From the NCBI GenBank assembly GCA_030747575.1, contig JASLKI010000323.1, forward strand, positions 1 through 17,832: a DNA stretch of 17,832 bases, in the 5' to 3' direction. The notes below the pieces were generated by a model. It was not told the DNA's origin and ran no database searches. It worked only from the letters and a program-made list of their open reading frames with translations. The position numbers and the translations under genes were made by a program. Shown one piece after another: positions 1 through 7,655 of the stretch; position 1 is the first letter of the stretch; the number at the start of each line of letters is the position of its first letter. The stretch is from Verrucomicrobiota bacterium. GTDB lineage: Bacteria; Verrucomicrobiota; Verrucomicrobiia; Limisphaerales; UBA1096.

Positions 1-3000
1 GGTTGAGTGTGGCCGATTCGCCAAACAGCCAACTGATGGTTGCGCCGTCCTGAAAGAGGGAGTTCATCCATGGGTACGGATGCGGGTTGGACGGCGGCGT
101 GGAGCCGTATACGGTGTTGCAGCCAGTGTGCGCGCCCATGAGCATGACACTCATGCCGTTCGCGTGCCGGCCGTCGATCGCCTGCAGGTCTCGGTGGTTG
201 AAGGCGTCCTGCCGCAGCACGGCGCAGAGGGCGTCGACGATTTCCTGATCGCTGATCTCGCCGTGCTTGGCCAAGCGCTTGGCTGTGTCGTCGTCGTTCT
301 CGCCACCCAGGCCCATGATCGAGTGGGCGACGGACCAGGTGTACCACTTGTATTCTTCCTCGCTCCGTGCCTTGAGCGATTGCAGCTTGGCCAAGCCGTT
401 GTTTTCCAACTCGGTGGCTGCTTCGCGGAGGCGCTTGGCCTTCTTATGGTAGAGCGGGCGCATGTACGCCTCGGTGACGGAGGCCACGGCGCGCAGCACG
501 CTCTTCTCACCGCAACCGGCGCAGGCACCGTCGCCGCTGACGAGCGCCTCGTAGTTGCGCCGCACCATGAGGTGGTTGCGCAACGCTGCCTCGCGGGAGT
601 CCTCCGGCGTGTCGTCGTTGTACAGGCCGAGAAACTTCTGGCTCGTGTCCGGCAACAGTCGGCTGAAGACCTGCGCGGTGGCCAGTTCGGCGTTGAGCTC
701 CGGCGTCTCGCGGGTCATTCGCAGGGCGTCGTGGTCGCCGCAAACCTGCACGCACTCGCCGCAGCCCTTGCAGAGGTCGCTGACGAAAATGGAGAAGATG
801 CCGCCGTTGCCGGGGCTCTTTTTCTCGACGCTGCGGAAGATGGCAGTGACGTCGTTGTACGCCAGTGGCAACTGGCCGATGATACGGGTGAACTCGCCGC
901 GTGCCGCCTCGGAAACTGTCGTGAGTTGATCGACCTCGGCGCGGAGAATGTCCTTGAACGGTTCCTTGCCCTTGCTGGTGGCGTTGTCGACCATGCGGGC
1001 GCGGCAACGCTCCTCGAGGCCCTGAACCTCATTGAGCAGATTCTTCTGTTGCTCCTTGTCGCTGACGTAGTTGCGGATGGCGGTGACGAGGATGGTGCTG
1101 ACGTCCTGCGCGGTGTTGGGCAGGGCGGTGTCCGGGCAAGCGGTGATGCACTCCATGCACTGGGTGCAGTTCTCGGCGATATAAACCGGCGTCTCGCGGC
1201 GGGCGACGTATTTGCTCTGCGTCGCGCCAATGCCCGCGCCCATCAGGCCCACGCTGGCCAGCGCGCCGGCCGGTTGGTGGTAGCCCAGTTCGTTGCGGAA
1301 CTCGGAGTCATACTTGGCCATGGTCTGAAACGGCGCGCGCTCCTGTCCTTCCGGCATGGAGCAGCTTGGGCAGCCGGTGCTTTCGCAGCCGGAGGTGGGG
1401 ATCATCTCGATCCCGTCGGCGTTGTTCGGCGCGAGCAGCGGGTTGCGCATGGTCGATGTGTCGGCATCCTCGATCTCACCGATATTGATTTCCTGCACGC
1501 GCTCGAAGCCGCCGATCATCACTTTCATGTTCGACTCCACAACAGCCTCGCCGAAGCGGCCGAACTTTTTCTCGTACTGCTTGTGCACGATGCCGTGATA
1601 CTGCTCCTCGCTGATTTCGTGATCCTTGAGGAAGGATGACACCTTGAAGAATGCGCCGAGGAACGAGTTGCCCTGCATGCGCAACTGCAGATCCTCTCGG
1701 CTGGTGGCGTCGCGGGCGACATCGAAACCGGGCAGGATAAAAATCCGGATGTTGTTGTCCCTGACGAACTGCCGGTGCTTGGCCGGGATGCGTTTCCATG
1801 CCTCCTCGGGCGAGTCGCTTGATTCCCATACGAGGCAGCCGCCCTTGTTGATGCCTTCGAGCGGGTTCGTGTGCGTGAACGCCTTGGGGTCGCAGCACAG
1901 CACCACGTCCACGTGGTTCAGCTCGCAGTTCACCTGGATGCACTCCGGCGCCACGGTCAGGTAATAGTTTGTCGGCGCGCCCTTTTTCTCCGAGCCATAT
2001 TTCGGATTGGCCATGATGAAGAGCTTGTCCTCCAGTTGGCCAAGGTCGTCATAGGTCGGGGTGCGCTCGGAAATAATCTGGCCAAAGTTGCCGATGATTT
2101 CGCCAAGGTTTTTGCCGGTTGTGATCATGCCCCAGCCGCCGATCGAGTGGAACCGTACCGCGATCGCGCCGCTTGGCAGTAGGGACGGTGTGTCCTTCGA
2201 GATGACAGCGTACGGGTGGCTGATGCCCAGCGTGAAATAGGTCTCGCCGTCCGCGGCGCTTTTGCCGTCAGTGCGCTTGGTTTGGCCTGTGGCAAACTCG
2301 TACGCGCCGAGCGTGTGCTCCGGCCGGAAGTCGCGTGAGCCGATGCCGTAGCTGCCGCGGAAAATGCGCGGGGTTTCCTCGGGCGTGATGGCCGGCAATT
2401 CGCCGCCGAACTTGGCCGCTTCCTGCCCCTTGCCCAGCGCGGTGCGGATGTCGCGGGTCAACGGGTTGTCGCCGGCCATGCCCTCGTCGGTGCGCTCGAG
2501 AATGATGACGGTTTTCTTGCCTCGCAACGCCTCGATGACCGCCGCCTCGGGGAAGGGGCGTATGACGTTGACGTGGATCGATCCGACCTTGGCGTTACGC
2601 TGATCGCGCAAATAGTCGCAGGCAGCCTCGATGTTCTCCGCCGCGCAGCCAAGCGAGACGAACACCGTATCGGCGTCGCCGGTCTTGTACTCGTGCAGCA
2701 GCCCGTAACGGCGGCCGGTGAGTTGCGCGAACTCCTCGCTGCACTGCTCGATGAAGCCAAGGATCGGCTCGTTGAAATTGTTGCGCCGGGCCACCACGCC
2801 GTTCATGTGGTGCTCCTGGTTTTGCACCGGGCCAATTAGCACCGGGTTTTTCAAATCCATCATCGCCGGTACCCGCCGCCGGGTTGGCCCGAACAATTCA
2901 CGCTGCGACTCGGTGGGGCAGTCGATCGTGTCGTCCGGCGCGCCGAGGAACTCGCGCAGCAACTCCGATTCCGGGGAGCGATAGGTTCGCTCCGAGTGGG

Positions 3001-3562
3001 TGGTGAGCATGCCGTCCTGGATGTTCATGCCCGGGTTGAGCGCCAACTCGTTGACCTTGCGCAGGATGATCGCCGCGTCCGCCGCGTGCTGGGCGTCGCG
3101 AGCCATCATCATCGTCCAGCCGACGTCGAGTGCGCCGTAAAAATCGTCGTGACCGCAATGCACATTGAGCGCCTGCTTGGTCAGCGCGCGGGCGCCGACC
3201 TCCACCACCATGGTGGAGAGCTTGCCCGGTGCGTGGTAGTACTGCTCCATCGCGTAGGCGATGCCCTGCCCGGAGGTGAAGTTGACCGCGCGCTTGCCGG
3301 TCACGGCGAAGGCCGTGGCACCGCCTTGGGCGGCGTGTTCGCCTTCGCACTCGATCGCGATCTTTGAGTTGCCCCAGGCATCCAGTGCGCCCATCGCGAA
3401 GGCTTCTTGATACAGTTCACCGCCTTCTGTGGACGGGGTGATGGGATAAAAAATTCCGCCTTCAGTAATTCGCGTCTCCACGCACTTTGCCACCAAATAA
3501 TTGCCATTGACGGTAACAGGAATGCCCGGATATTTCGGCTTTAAATCTGACTTGTTCGACAT
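1..3562 (-). CDS. nifJ: Pyruvate/2-oxoacid:ferredoxin oxidoreductase, single-chain NifJ-like, C-terminus beyond left edge
   Basis: This is a fused 2-oxoacid:ferredoxin oxidoreductase, which decarboxylates pyruvate (or another 2-oxoacid) to acyl-CoA and reduces ferredoxin in the cytoplasm. The reading frame runs from ATG at 3562 to the left edge, 1187 codons without a stop, and an in-frame TAA just upstream fixes the start. Domains follow the usual PFOR order. The alpha domain carries YPITPST near residue 30, the gamma-like domain occupies about 450-680, a first 4Fe-4S motif CxxCxxCxxxCP lies near 799-810 and a second CxxCxxCxxxC near 930. The TPP/beta domain begins with GDGACAGCGEK near 1010 and continues with an HTGCNTVYG motif near 1145. 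Classical enzymes total about 1170-1230 residues and reach the TPP domain near 805. This one has roughly 100 extra residues between its iron-sulfur motifs and about 100 more inside the TPP domain, so the whole protein may reach about 1500. The nearest GGAGG lies 18 bases before the ATG, which is too far to be a good ribosome site. Substrate preference cannot be read from the sequence. Confidence 0.92.
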   Translation of the reverse strand, partial: MSNKSDLKPKYPGIPVTVNGNYLVAKCVETRITEGGIFYPITPSTEGGELYQEAFAMGALDAWGNSKIAIECEGEHAAQGGATAFAVTGKRAVNFTSGQGIAYAMEQYYHAPGKLSTMVVEVGARALTKQALNVHCGHDDFYGALDVGWTMMMARDAQHAADAAIILRKVNELALNPGMNIQDGMLTTHSERTYRSPESELLREFLGAPDDTIDCPTESQRELFGPTRRRVPAMMDLKNPVLIGPVQNQEHHMNGVVARRNNFNEPILGFIEQCSEEFAQLTGRRYGLLHEYKTGDADTVFVSLGCAAENIEAACDYLRDQRNAKVGSIHVNVIRPFPEAAVIEALRGKKTVIILERTDEGMAGDNPLTRDIRTALGKGQEAAKFGGELPAITPEETPRIFRGSYGIGSRDFRPEHTLGAYEFATGQTKRTDGKSAADGETYFTLGISHPYAVISKDTPSLLPSGAIAVRFHSIGGWGMITTGKNLGEIIGNFGQIISERTPTYDDLGQLEDKLFIMANPKYGSEKKGAPTNYYLTVAPECIQVNCELNHVDVVLCCDPKAFTHTNPLEGINKGGCLVWESSDSPEEAWKRIPAKHRQFVRDNNIRIFILPGFDVARDATSREDLQLRMQGNSFLGAFFKVSSFLKDHEISEEQYHGIVHKQYEKKFGRFGEAVVESNMKVMIGGFERVQEINIGEIEDADTSTMRNPLLAPNNADGIEMIPTSGCESTGCPSCSMPEGQERAPFQTMAKYDSEFRNELGYHQPAGALASVGLMGAGIGATQSKYVARRETPVYIAENCTQCMECITACPDTALPNTAQDVSTILVTAIRNYVSDKEQQKNLLNEVQGLEERCRARMVDNATSKGKEPFKDILRAEVDQLTTVSEAARGEFTRIIGQLPLAYNDVTAIFRSVEKKSPGNGGIFSIFVSDLCKGCGECVQVCGDHDALRMTRETPELNAELATAQVFSRLLPDTSQKFLGLYNDDTPEDSREAALRNHLMVRRNYEALVSGDGACAGCGEKSVLRAVASVTEAYMRPLYHKKAKRLREAATELENNGLAKLQSLKARSEEEYKWYTWSVAHSIMGLGGENDDDTAKRLAKHGEISDQEIVDALCAVLRQDAFNHRDLQAIDGRHANGMSVMLMGAHTGCNTVYGSTPPSNPHPYPWMNSLFQDGATISWLFGESATLN

Positions 3563-3868
3563 GTTTTATCTAAAAGAGTTCCTCCATTTGAGGCGTTGCC
3601 TGTGCAGGAAAGAGAAAACATGACACAACCGCCGAGCTATGTCCTACCTGACTCAAGAGTCTTGATTTGGCGACAACACACCCAAACCGGAAACTTAGCA
3701 CCCCGACCGTCACCAAGCAACCCATTTGGGGGTGGCTTAATAAGGAAAAACATTTTAAAATATAAGTAAAACTTATCGTCTGTAGGTCTCAACACCGCGT
3801 GAAATTGGCTTTTGTTACTGGGTTTCTGAACGATCCGCACTTTGGCGGTGCCTTCGAGCGAGCCGTCA
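3563..3868. promoter_or_regulatory. AT-rich intergenic region upstream of the 2-oxoacid oxidoreductase
   Basis: This gap separates the epimerase stop from the nifJ-like start, both on the minus strand. Its centre (about 3737-3776) is markedly AT-rich within a GC-rich window. On the minus strand it holds TATATT and TAAAAT, plausible -10 elements, but no convincing -35 at proper spacing. A perfect inverted repeat lies at 3762-3776 (ATAAGT, loop AAA, ACTTAT) and could be an operator or a small hairpin. A shorter CCCA-TT-TGGG repeat is at 3721-3730. I see no strong rho-independent terminator for the upstream epimerase. An open frame on the minus strand (3637-3903) overlaps the epimerase 3' end and does not look like a gene. 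Promoter assignment is an inference from base composition and position. Confidence 0.4.
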
Positions 3869-4849
3869 TTAGGGCAAGCCGGCGGTGCTTCGGATAATGT
3901 CATCCAGTGGGGTCGTCGGACGGAAGCCGGTGAACTGTTCGAGTTTGTCGATGACAGGCTGGCGACGTTGCATGTCCTCGAAGCCGTTGTCGTAGGCCTC
4001 GTCGTACGGCACGAGCTCGATCTCGGAAGTTGATCCAGTCAACTCGATCACCCGCTTGGCCAAGCCGAGGATGGTCACCTCCTCGGTAGAGCCGATGTTG
4101 AACACGCCACCCGGTGCGCGGTCGCACATGGCCAAGCGCAGCAACGCCTCGACCGTGTCAGTTACATGGCCGAAGCAGCGGGACTGCTGGCCGTTGCCGA
4201 ATACGCGCAGTGGCTCGCCCGCCTTGGCCGCCTCGACGAAACGCGGCAGCACCATACCGTACCGCCCGGTTTGCCGCGGGCCGACGGTGTTGAAAATTCG
4301 CGCCACGATGACCGGCAACTGGCGCTCGGCGTGGAAGGCGAGCGCGAGAAATTCGTCCATCAACTTTGAGCAGGCGTAGCTCCAGCGGCCAAGCGTCGGA
4401 GGGCCGATGAGCAGGTCGTCGGTTTCTGCAAACCCTTCGCGCGAGCTTTTGCCGTACACCTCGGAACTGGACGGCAGCAGCATCGGCGTGCGGTTGGGCG
4501 CGGCGGCCTCGAGGATGGCCTCGGTGGCCTTGAGGTTGGTCTCGATGGTGCGGATCGGCGACTGGATGACGAGATCCACCCCGACCGCGGCGGCGAGGTG
4601 AAACACGTAGCCCGACTCGGCGACTAGCGAGCCAAGCGACTCGCAGCCGGTGACGGTTCTTTCGACCACCGTGAGGTTCGGATCGTTGGCGACGGCGGCC
4701 AGGTTGGCTCGTGAGCCGGTGGAGAAATCGTCGATCACAACGACGCGTTCGCCTTGGCCAAGCAGGCGCTCGGTGAGGTGCGATCCGATGAAGCCGGCGC
4801 CGCCGGTGATGAGGGTGTGAGGTGCGTTGGGCACGCCGCTTGGTGTCAC
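3869..4849 (-). CDS. NAD-dependent nucleotide-sugar epimerase/dehydratase (extended SDR)
   Basis: This is a cytoplasmic extended short-chain dehydrogenase that modifies a nucleotide-activated sugar, in the UDP-glucose 4-epimerase / UDP-glucuronate decarboxylase / dTDP-glucose dehydratase group. The Rossmann motif GGAGFIGSH is at residues 16-24, with an acidic pair (ID-D) near 40 that suits NAD. The active site shows SSSEVYG at 127-133 and the YxxxK pair at Y158 and K162. The motif RxFNTVGPRQ and a GHVTDTVEAL segment typical of the family follow. The length of 326 residues is normal. The start taken is GTG at 4849. A second GTG at 4834 would place the glycine motif nearer the N-terminus, as in many relatives, and neither has a Shine-Dalgarno. 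A consensus TTGACA lies just upstream on this strand (4863-4868). The exact sugar substrate cannot be decided. The gene is divergent from the menaquinone cluster. Confidence 0.88.
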   Translation of the reverse strand: MTPSGVPNAPHTLITGGAGFIGSHLTERLLGQGERVVVIDDFSTGSRANLAAVANDPNLTVVERTVTGCESLGSLVAESGYVFHLAAAVGVDLVIQSPIRTIETNLKATEAILEAAAPNRTPMLLPSSSEVYGKSSREGFAETDDLLIGPPTLGRWSYACSKLMDEFLALAFHAERQLPVIVARIFNTVGPRQTGRYGMVLPRFVEAAKAGEPLRVFGNGQQSRCFGHVTDTVEALLRLAMCDRAPGGVFNIGSTEEVTILGLAKRVIELTGSTSEIELVPYDEAYDNGFEDMQRRQPVIDKLEQFTGFRPTTPLDDIIRSTAGLP

Positions 4850-4888
4850 CCGGAGGCGCGGCTGTCAAGCGGCGCGCGGCGCGTTGGC

Positions 4889-4918
4889 TCGACAAGACGG
4901 CTTGGCCTGCCGCATATT
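4889..4918 (+). promoter_or_regulatory. Candidate promoter of the ubiX-mqn cluster
   Basis: TCGACA (4889-4894, five of six matches to TTGACA) is followed after 18 bases by CATATT (4913-4918, four of six matches to TATAAT). Transcription would start around 4925, about 30 bases before the ubiX ATG. An eight-G run at 4933-4940 lies in the predicted leader. This is a pattern match only, in the single divergent gap that precedes the four-gene cluster. Confidence 0.35.
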
Positions 4919-4954
4919 TGACGTGCCTTGATGGGGGGGGTGTTTTGCGTCGAA

Positions 4955-5509
4955 ATGAGAATCCTTGTTGCTATAACCGGAGCCAGTGGGATGATTTATG
5001 CTCAGCGCCTGCTCGACCGCCTGGGGGAGTCCGGGCACGAGACGCACGTCGTGCTCAGCGCCTACGCGCAAATGGTGATCAAGCAGGAGTTGCCGGACGG
5101 CCTGCGCCTGGCCGAGGGCATCGAGTCGCATGGGCTCAAGAGCATGAACGCGCCGTTCGCCAGTGGGTCGAACGCGTGCGACGCGATGGTCGTCATCCCG
5201 TGCACGATGGGCACGATGGGGCGCATCGCACATGGCTTCGCCGACAACGTTTTACTGCGCGCCGCCGATGTCGCGCTGAAGGAAAACCGGAAGCTGATTC
5301 TCGTGATACGCGAGACGCCGCTGAATTTGGTGCAACTCAAAAACATGGAGCTGTTGCTGCTGGCCGGCGCGACGATCCTGCCGGCGAACCCGCATTTTTA
5401 TTTTAAGCCGCAGACGATTGAGGAAGTGGCCGACACGGTGGTGGCGCGGGTGCTCGACCACTTGGGCGTGGAGAACGAGGTCTCGCCGCGCTGGCAGGAG
5501 GAGGAATGA
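4955..5509 (+). CDS. ubiX: Flavin prenyltransferase UbiX
   Basis: UbiX joins dimethylallyl phosphate to FMN, making the prenylated FMN cofactor needed by UbiD-family decarboxylases. The protein starts MRILVAITGASG, the usual FMN-binding N-terminus. It carries the C-terminal family signature: ADN-LLRAADV followed by VIRETPLNL near 105-130, then the PANPHFYFKPQT segment. The length of 184 residues is normal. The ATG at 4955 was chosen because it puts the glycine motif at the N-terminus as in relatives; TTG 4928 and ATG 4931 are in frame but would read through an eight-G run. The stop overlaps the next start (ATGA). Next to mqnE and mqnA, its role is most likely cofactor supply for the UbiD-like decarboxylase (MqnL) of the futalosine menaquinone route. 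No ubiD is in the window. Confidence 0.95.
   Translation: MRILVAITGASGMIYAQRLLDRLGESGHETHVVLSAYAQMVIKQELPDGLRLAEGIESHGLKSMNAPFASGSNACDAMVVIPCTMGTMGRIAHGFADNVLLRAADVALKENRKLILVIRETPLNLVQLKNMELLLLAGATILPANPHFYFKPQTIEEVADTVVARVLDHLGVENEVSPRWQEEE
5496..5501 (+). promoter_or_regulatory. Strong Shine-Dalgarno for the UbiA-family gene inside the ubiX end
   Basis: AGGAGG ends four bases before the ATG at 5506, and the surrounding run continues as AGGAGGAGGA. It lies inside the last ubiX codons, which encode a Glu-rich tail. Together with the ATGA overlap it supports translational coupling and fixes the start of the prenyltransferase. Confidence 0.75.
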
Positions 5510-6525
5510 GTAAAACGGAACTAGTCAACGCGCCGAAGCCGAAGCCGCGCGGCCTGATGGGACTGCTCCTCAAGTGGGGCGAGTTCGTAAAATTTTCTCA
5601 CACGCTCTTCGCGATGCCTTTCGCCTTGGCCTCGATGATGGTCGCCTCACGGGAACATTACTTTTATTTGGAGGGCGCCAAGGCCGCATTACCGCCGGAA
5701 GCGGCGAAGTACGGTTTCCCAGGCGTGAAACTTTTTGCGCTGATCGTCGTGTGCATGGTCTGCGCGCGGACGTGCGCGATGGCGTTCAACCGCATCGTCG
5801 ATCGCAAGTTCGACGCAAAAAACCCGCGCACTGCCGAACGTCACCTGCCGACTGGCGAGATCAGTTTGTTCAGCGCGTGGTCGCTTTGCGCCTTGAGCGG
5901 CGCGGGCTTTCTCGTCGCCGCCGGGTTCATTAACACCGCCTGCCTTATGCTCGGGCCGGTGGCGTTATTTTTCATCTGTTTTTACTCGCTCACAAAACGC
6001 TTCACCGACTACACGCACATCTGGCTTGGCGTTGCGTTGGCGTTGGCACCGGTCGGCGCGTGGATCGCGGTGAAGGGTGGCACGATGGCGGAGTTGTTCC
6101 AACTGCTGCCGCTTGGCCAAAGCCTGCTGCCGCCGATTGTGCTCGGCATCTCCGTGGTGTTTTGGCTGATCGGGTTCGACATCATTTACGCGATGCAGGA
6201 TTTCGAGTTCGACCGGCAACACGGCCTGCGCTCGATCGTGACAGCTTGGGGGCCAAAAAATGCACTCGTGGCATCGTTCCTTTCGCACATGATCATGCTC
6301 GGGTTGATATTGTTTTTTGGAATTCTGCTCAAGATGCGGGTTGCTTTCCTCATCGGTTGGCTGATTATTTTGCTTTGCCTCGCGTTCGAGCATTGGCTCG
6401 CCCGCAAGCGCAGCTTGAGGTGGATCAACACGTCGTTTTTCAAGCTCAACGCCCTGATCAGCTCGGTCTTTCTTTTCGTCGTGGCCACTGAAATTTTGTT
6501 CCCGTTCTTCCGCCGAATCCAGTGA
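5506..6525 (+). CDS. mqnP: UbiA-family prenyltransferase, probably the menaquinone (futalosine-route) enzyme MqnP
   Basis: This integral membrane aromatic prenyltransferase attaches a polyprenyl chain to a quinone precursor. The first Asp-rich motif is NRIVDRKFDAKNPRT at residues 95-109 (N95, D99, D103), followed by RHLPTGE. The second is DIIYAMQDFEFD at 225-236 (D225, D232, D236). Both resemble 4-hydroxybenzoate polyprenyltransferases. The rest consists of about eight or nine hydrophobic segments. Residues 47-74 between the first two membrane segments form a longer polar loop than I expect for UbiA. The 339-residue length is slightly above the usual 280-300. The name MqnP rests on position: it lies between ubiX and mqnE, and no ubiquinone-specific genes are visible. 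The gene overlaps ubiX by four bases and mqnE by four bases. Confidence 0.88.
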   Translation: MSKTELVNAPKPKPRGLMGLLLKWGEFVKFSHTLFAMPFALASMMVASREHYFYLEGAKAALPPEAAKYGFPGVKLFALIVVCMVCARTCAMAFNRIVDRKFDAKNPRTAERHLPTGEISLFSAWSLCALSGAGFLVAAGFINTACLMLGPVALFFICFYSLTKRFTDYTHIWLGVALALAPVGAWIAVKGGTMAELFQLLPLGQSLLPPIVLGISVVFWLIGFDIIYAMQDFEFDRQHGLRSIVTAWGPKNALVASFLSHMIMLGLILFFGILLKMRVAFLIGWLIILLCLAFEHWLARKRSLRWINTSFFKLNALISSVFLFVVATEILFPFFRRIQ

Positions 6526-7640
6526 GTTTTTTTATTCAAGATGAACTGCAAGGCATCCGCGAAAAAACCTCGCTTGGCCAACGGATCGACGAGGCCGACG
6601 CGCTGCGGTTGCTCGAGTGCGGCGACCTCAACGCGCTTGGCCAACTTGCCGACGAGGCCAACCGCCGCAAAAACAACAACCGCGCCACCTACATTCTCAA
6701 CCGCTATTTCAATTATTCAAACTACTGCATCCTGAGCTGTCAGTTCTGCGCCTTCTCGCGCAAGAAACGCGACGCCGATGGCTTCGAGTTGGCAATCCAC
6801 GACATGGTGCAAAAGGCGAGGGAGGCGCTGTCGATCGGCATCACCGAGTTGCACATCGTCGGCGGGTTGCACCCGTCGCTGCCGTTCAGCTACTACACGG
6901 AAATGATCCGGGAGTTGAAGGCTGTTGACGAGCGGCTCCAGCTCAAGTGCTTCACCGCGATTGAAATTTTGCACCTCGCCTGGCTAGCCAAAAAACCGGT
7001 GCCGGAGGTTCTGGCTGAGTTCAGGACACTTGGCCTTGATTCGCTGACCGGCGGCGGCGCGGAGATTTTCCGCAAAGAGGTGCGCGACCTGATCGCGCGC
7101 GGCAAGGAGACGGCTGAAGAGTACCTCGACGTGCATCGCACGTGGCACACGCTCGGCGGCCGGAGCACTTGCACGATGTTGTTCGGCCACCTCGAGACGC
7201 TTGGGGATCGTGTCGACCACATGCGGCAACTTCGCGGGTTGCAGGATGAGACCGGCGGTTTCACCGGCTTTATTCCACTGCCTTATCAGCCGGACAACAA
7301 TGAGATCCCGGTCGAGCACTCGCCGACCGGTTTCGACATGCTGCGAACGCTCGCTGTCGCGCGGCTGTACCTCGACAACTTCGACCATATCACCGCGTAC
7401 TGGGTTGGCATGGGGATGAAACTCGCACAGGTCGCGCTGAATTACGGCGCAGACGACGTGCATGGCACGATCCTCGAGGAGAAGATTTTTCACATGGCCG
7501 GCGCCGACACGCCGCAACTGCAAACGGAAACCGACATGATCCAAGCCATCCGCGAGGTCGGCCGGGTGCCAGTGCAGCGCGATACGTTTTACGAGCCGGT
7601 GCGCGAATGGAGCGCAGAGGAGGCCAGGCCCAAGGCCTGA
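6522..7640 (+). CDS. mqnE: Aminofutalosine synthase MqnE (radical SAM)
   Basis: MqnE joins 3-[(1-carboxyvinyl)oxy]benzoate to the adenosyl group of SAM, giving aminodeoxyfutalosine, the second step of the futalosine menaquinone pathway. The radical-SAM cluster motif CxxxCxxC is at C69, C73 and C76, just after a NYSNYC segment. Further family marks are GITELHIVGGLHP, LTGGGAEIF, the GHLET...RVDHM segment and LQDETGGFTGFIPL. This combination points to MqnE rather than its paralogue MqnC. The length of 372 residues is normal. The start is GTG at 6522, overlapping the upstream TGA (GTGA). It has no Shine-Dalgarno, so reinitiation after the prenyltransferase is likely. Confidence 0.93.
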   Translation: MSFFIQDELQGIREKTSLGQRIDEADALRLLECGDLNALGQLADEANRRKNNNRATYILNRYFNYSNYCILSCQFCAFSRKKRDADGFELAIHDMVQKAREALSIGITELHIVGGLHPSLPFSYYTEMIRELKAVDERLQLKCFTAIEILHLAWLAKKPVPEVLAEFRTLGLDSLTGGGAEIFRKEVRDLIARGKETAEEYLDVHRTWHTLGGRSTCTMLFGHLETLGDRVDHMRQLRGLQDETGGFTGFIPLPYQPDNNEIPVEHSPTGFDMLRTLAVARLYLDNFDHITAYWVGMGMKLAQVALNYGADDVHGTILEEKIFHMAGADTPQLQTETDMIQAIREVGRVPVQRDTFYEPVREWSAEEARPKA

Positions 7641-7655
7641 GCGATGGGGGAATCA

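Noticed and set aside
80..1639. Long plus-strand open frame of 519 codons
   Set aside because: It is the antisense shadow of the 2-oxoacid oxidoreductase. The minus-strand frame carries all iron-sulfur and TPP motifs, while this one shows no recognisable domain.
3637..3903. Minus-strand 88-codon open frame between the epimerase and the oxidoreductase
   Set aside because: It overlaps the epimerase C-terminus, has no ribosome site or recognisable motif, and crosses an AT-rich promoter-like region.
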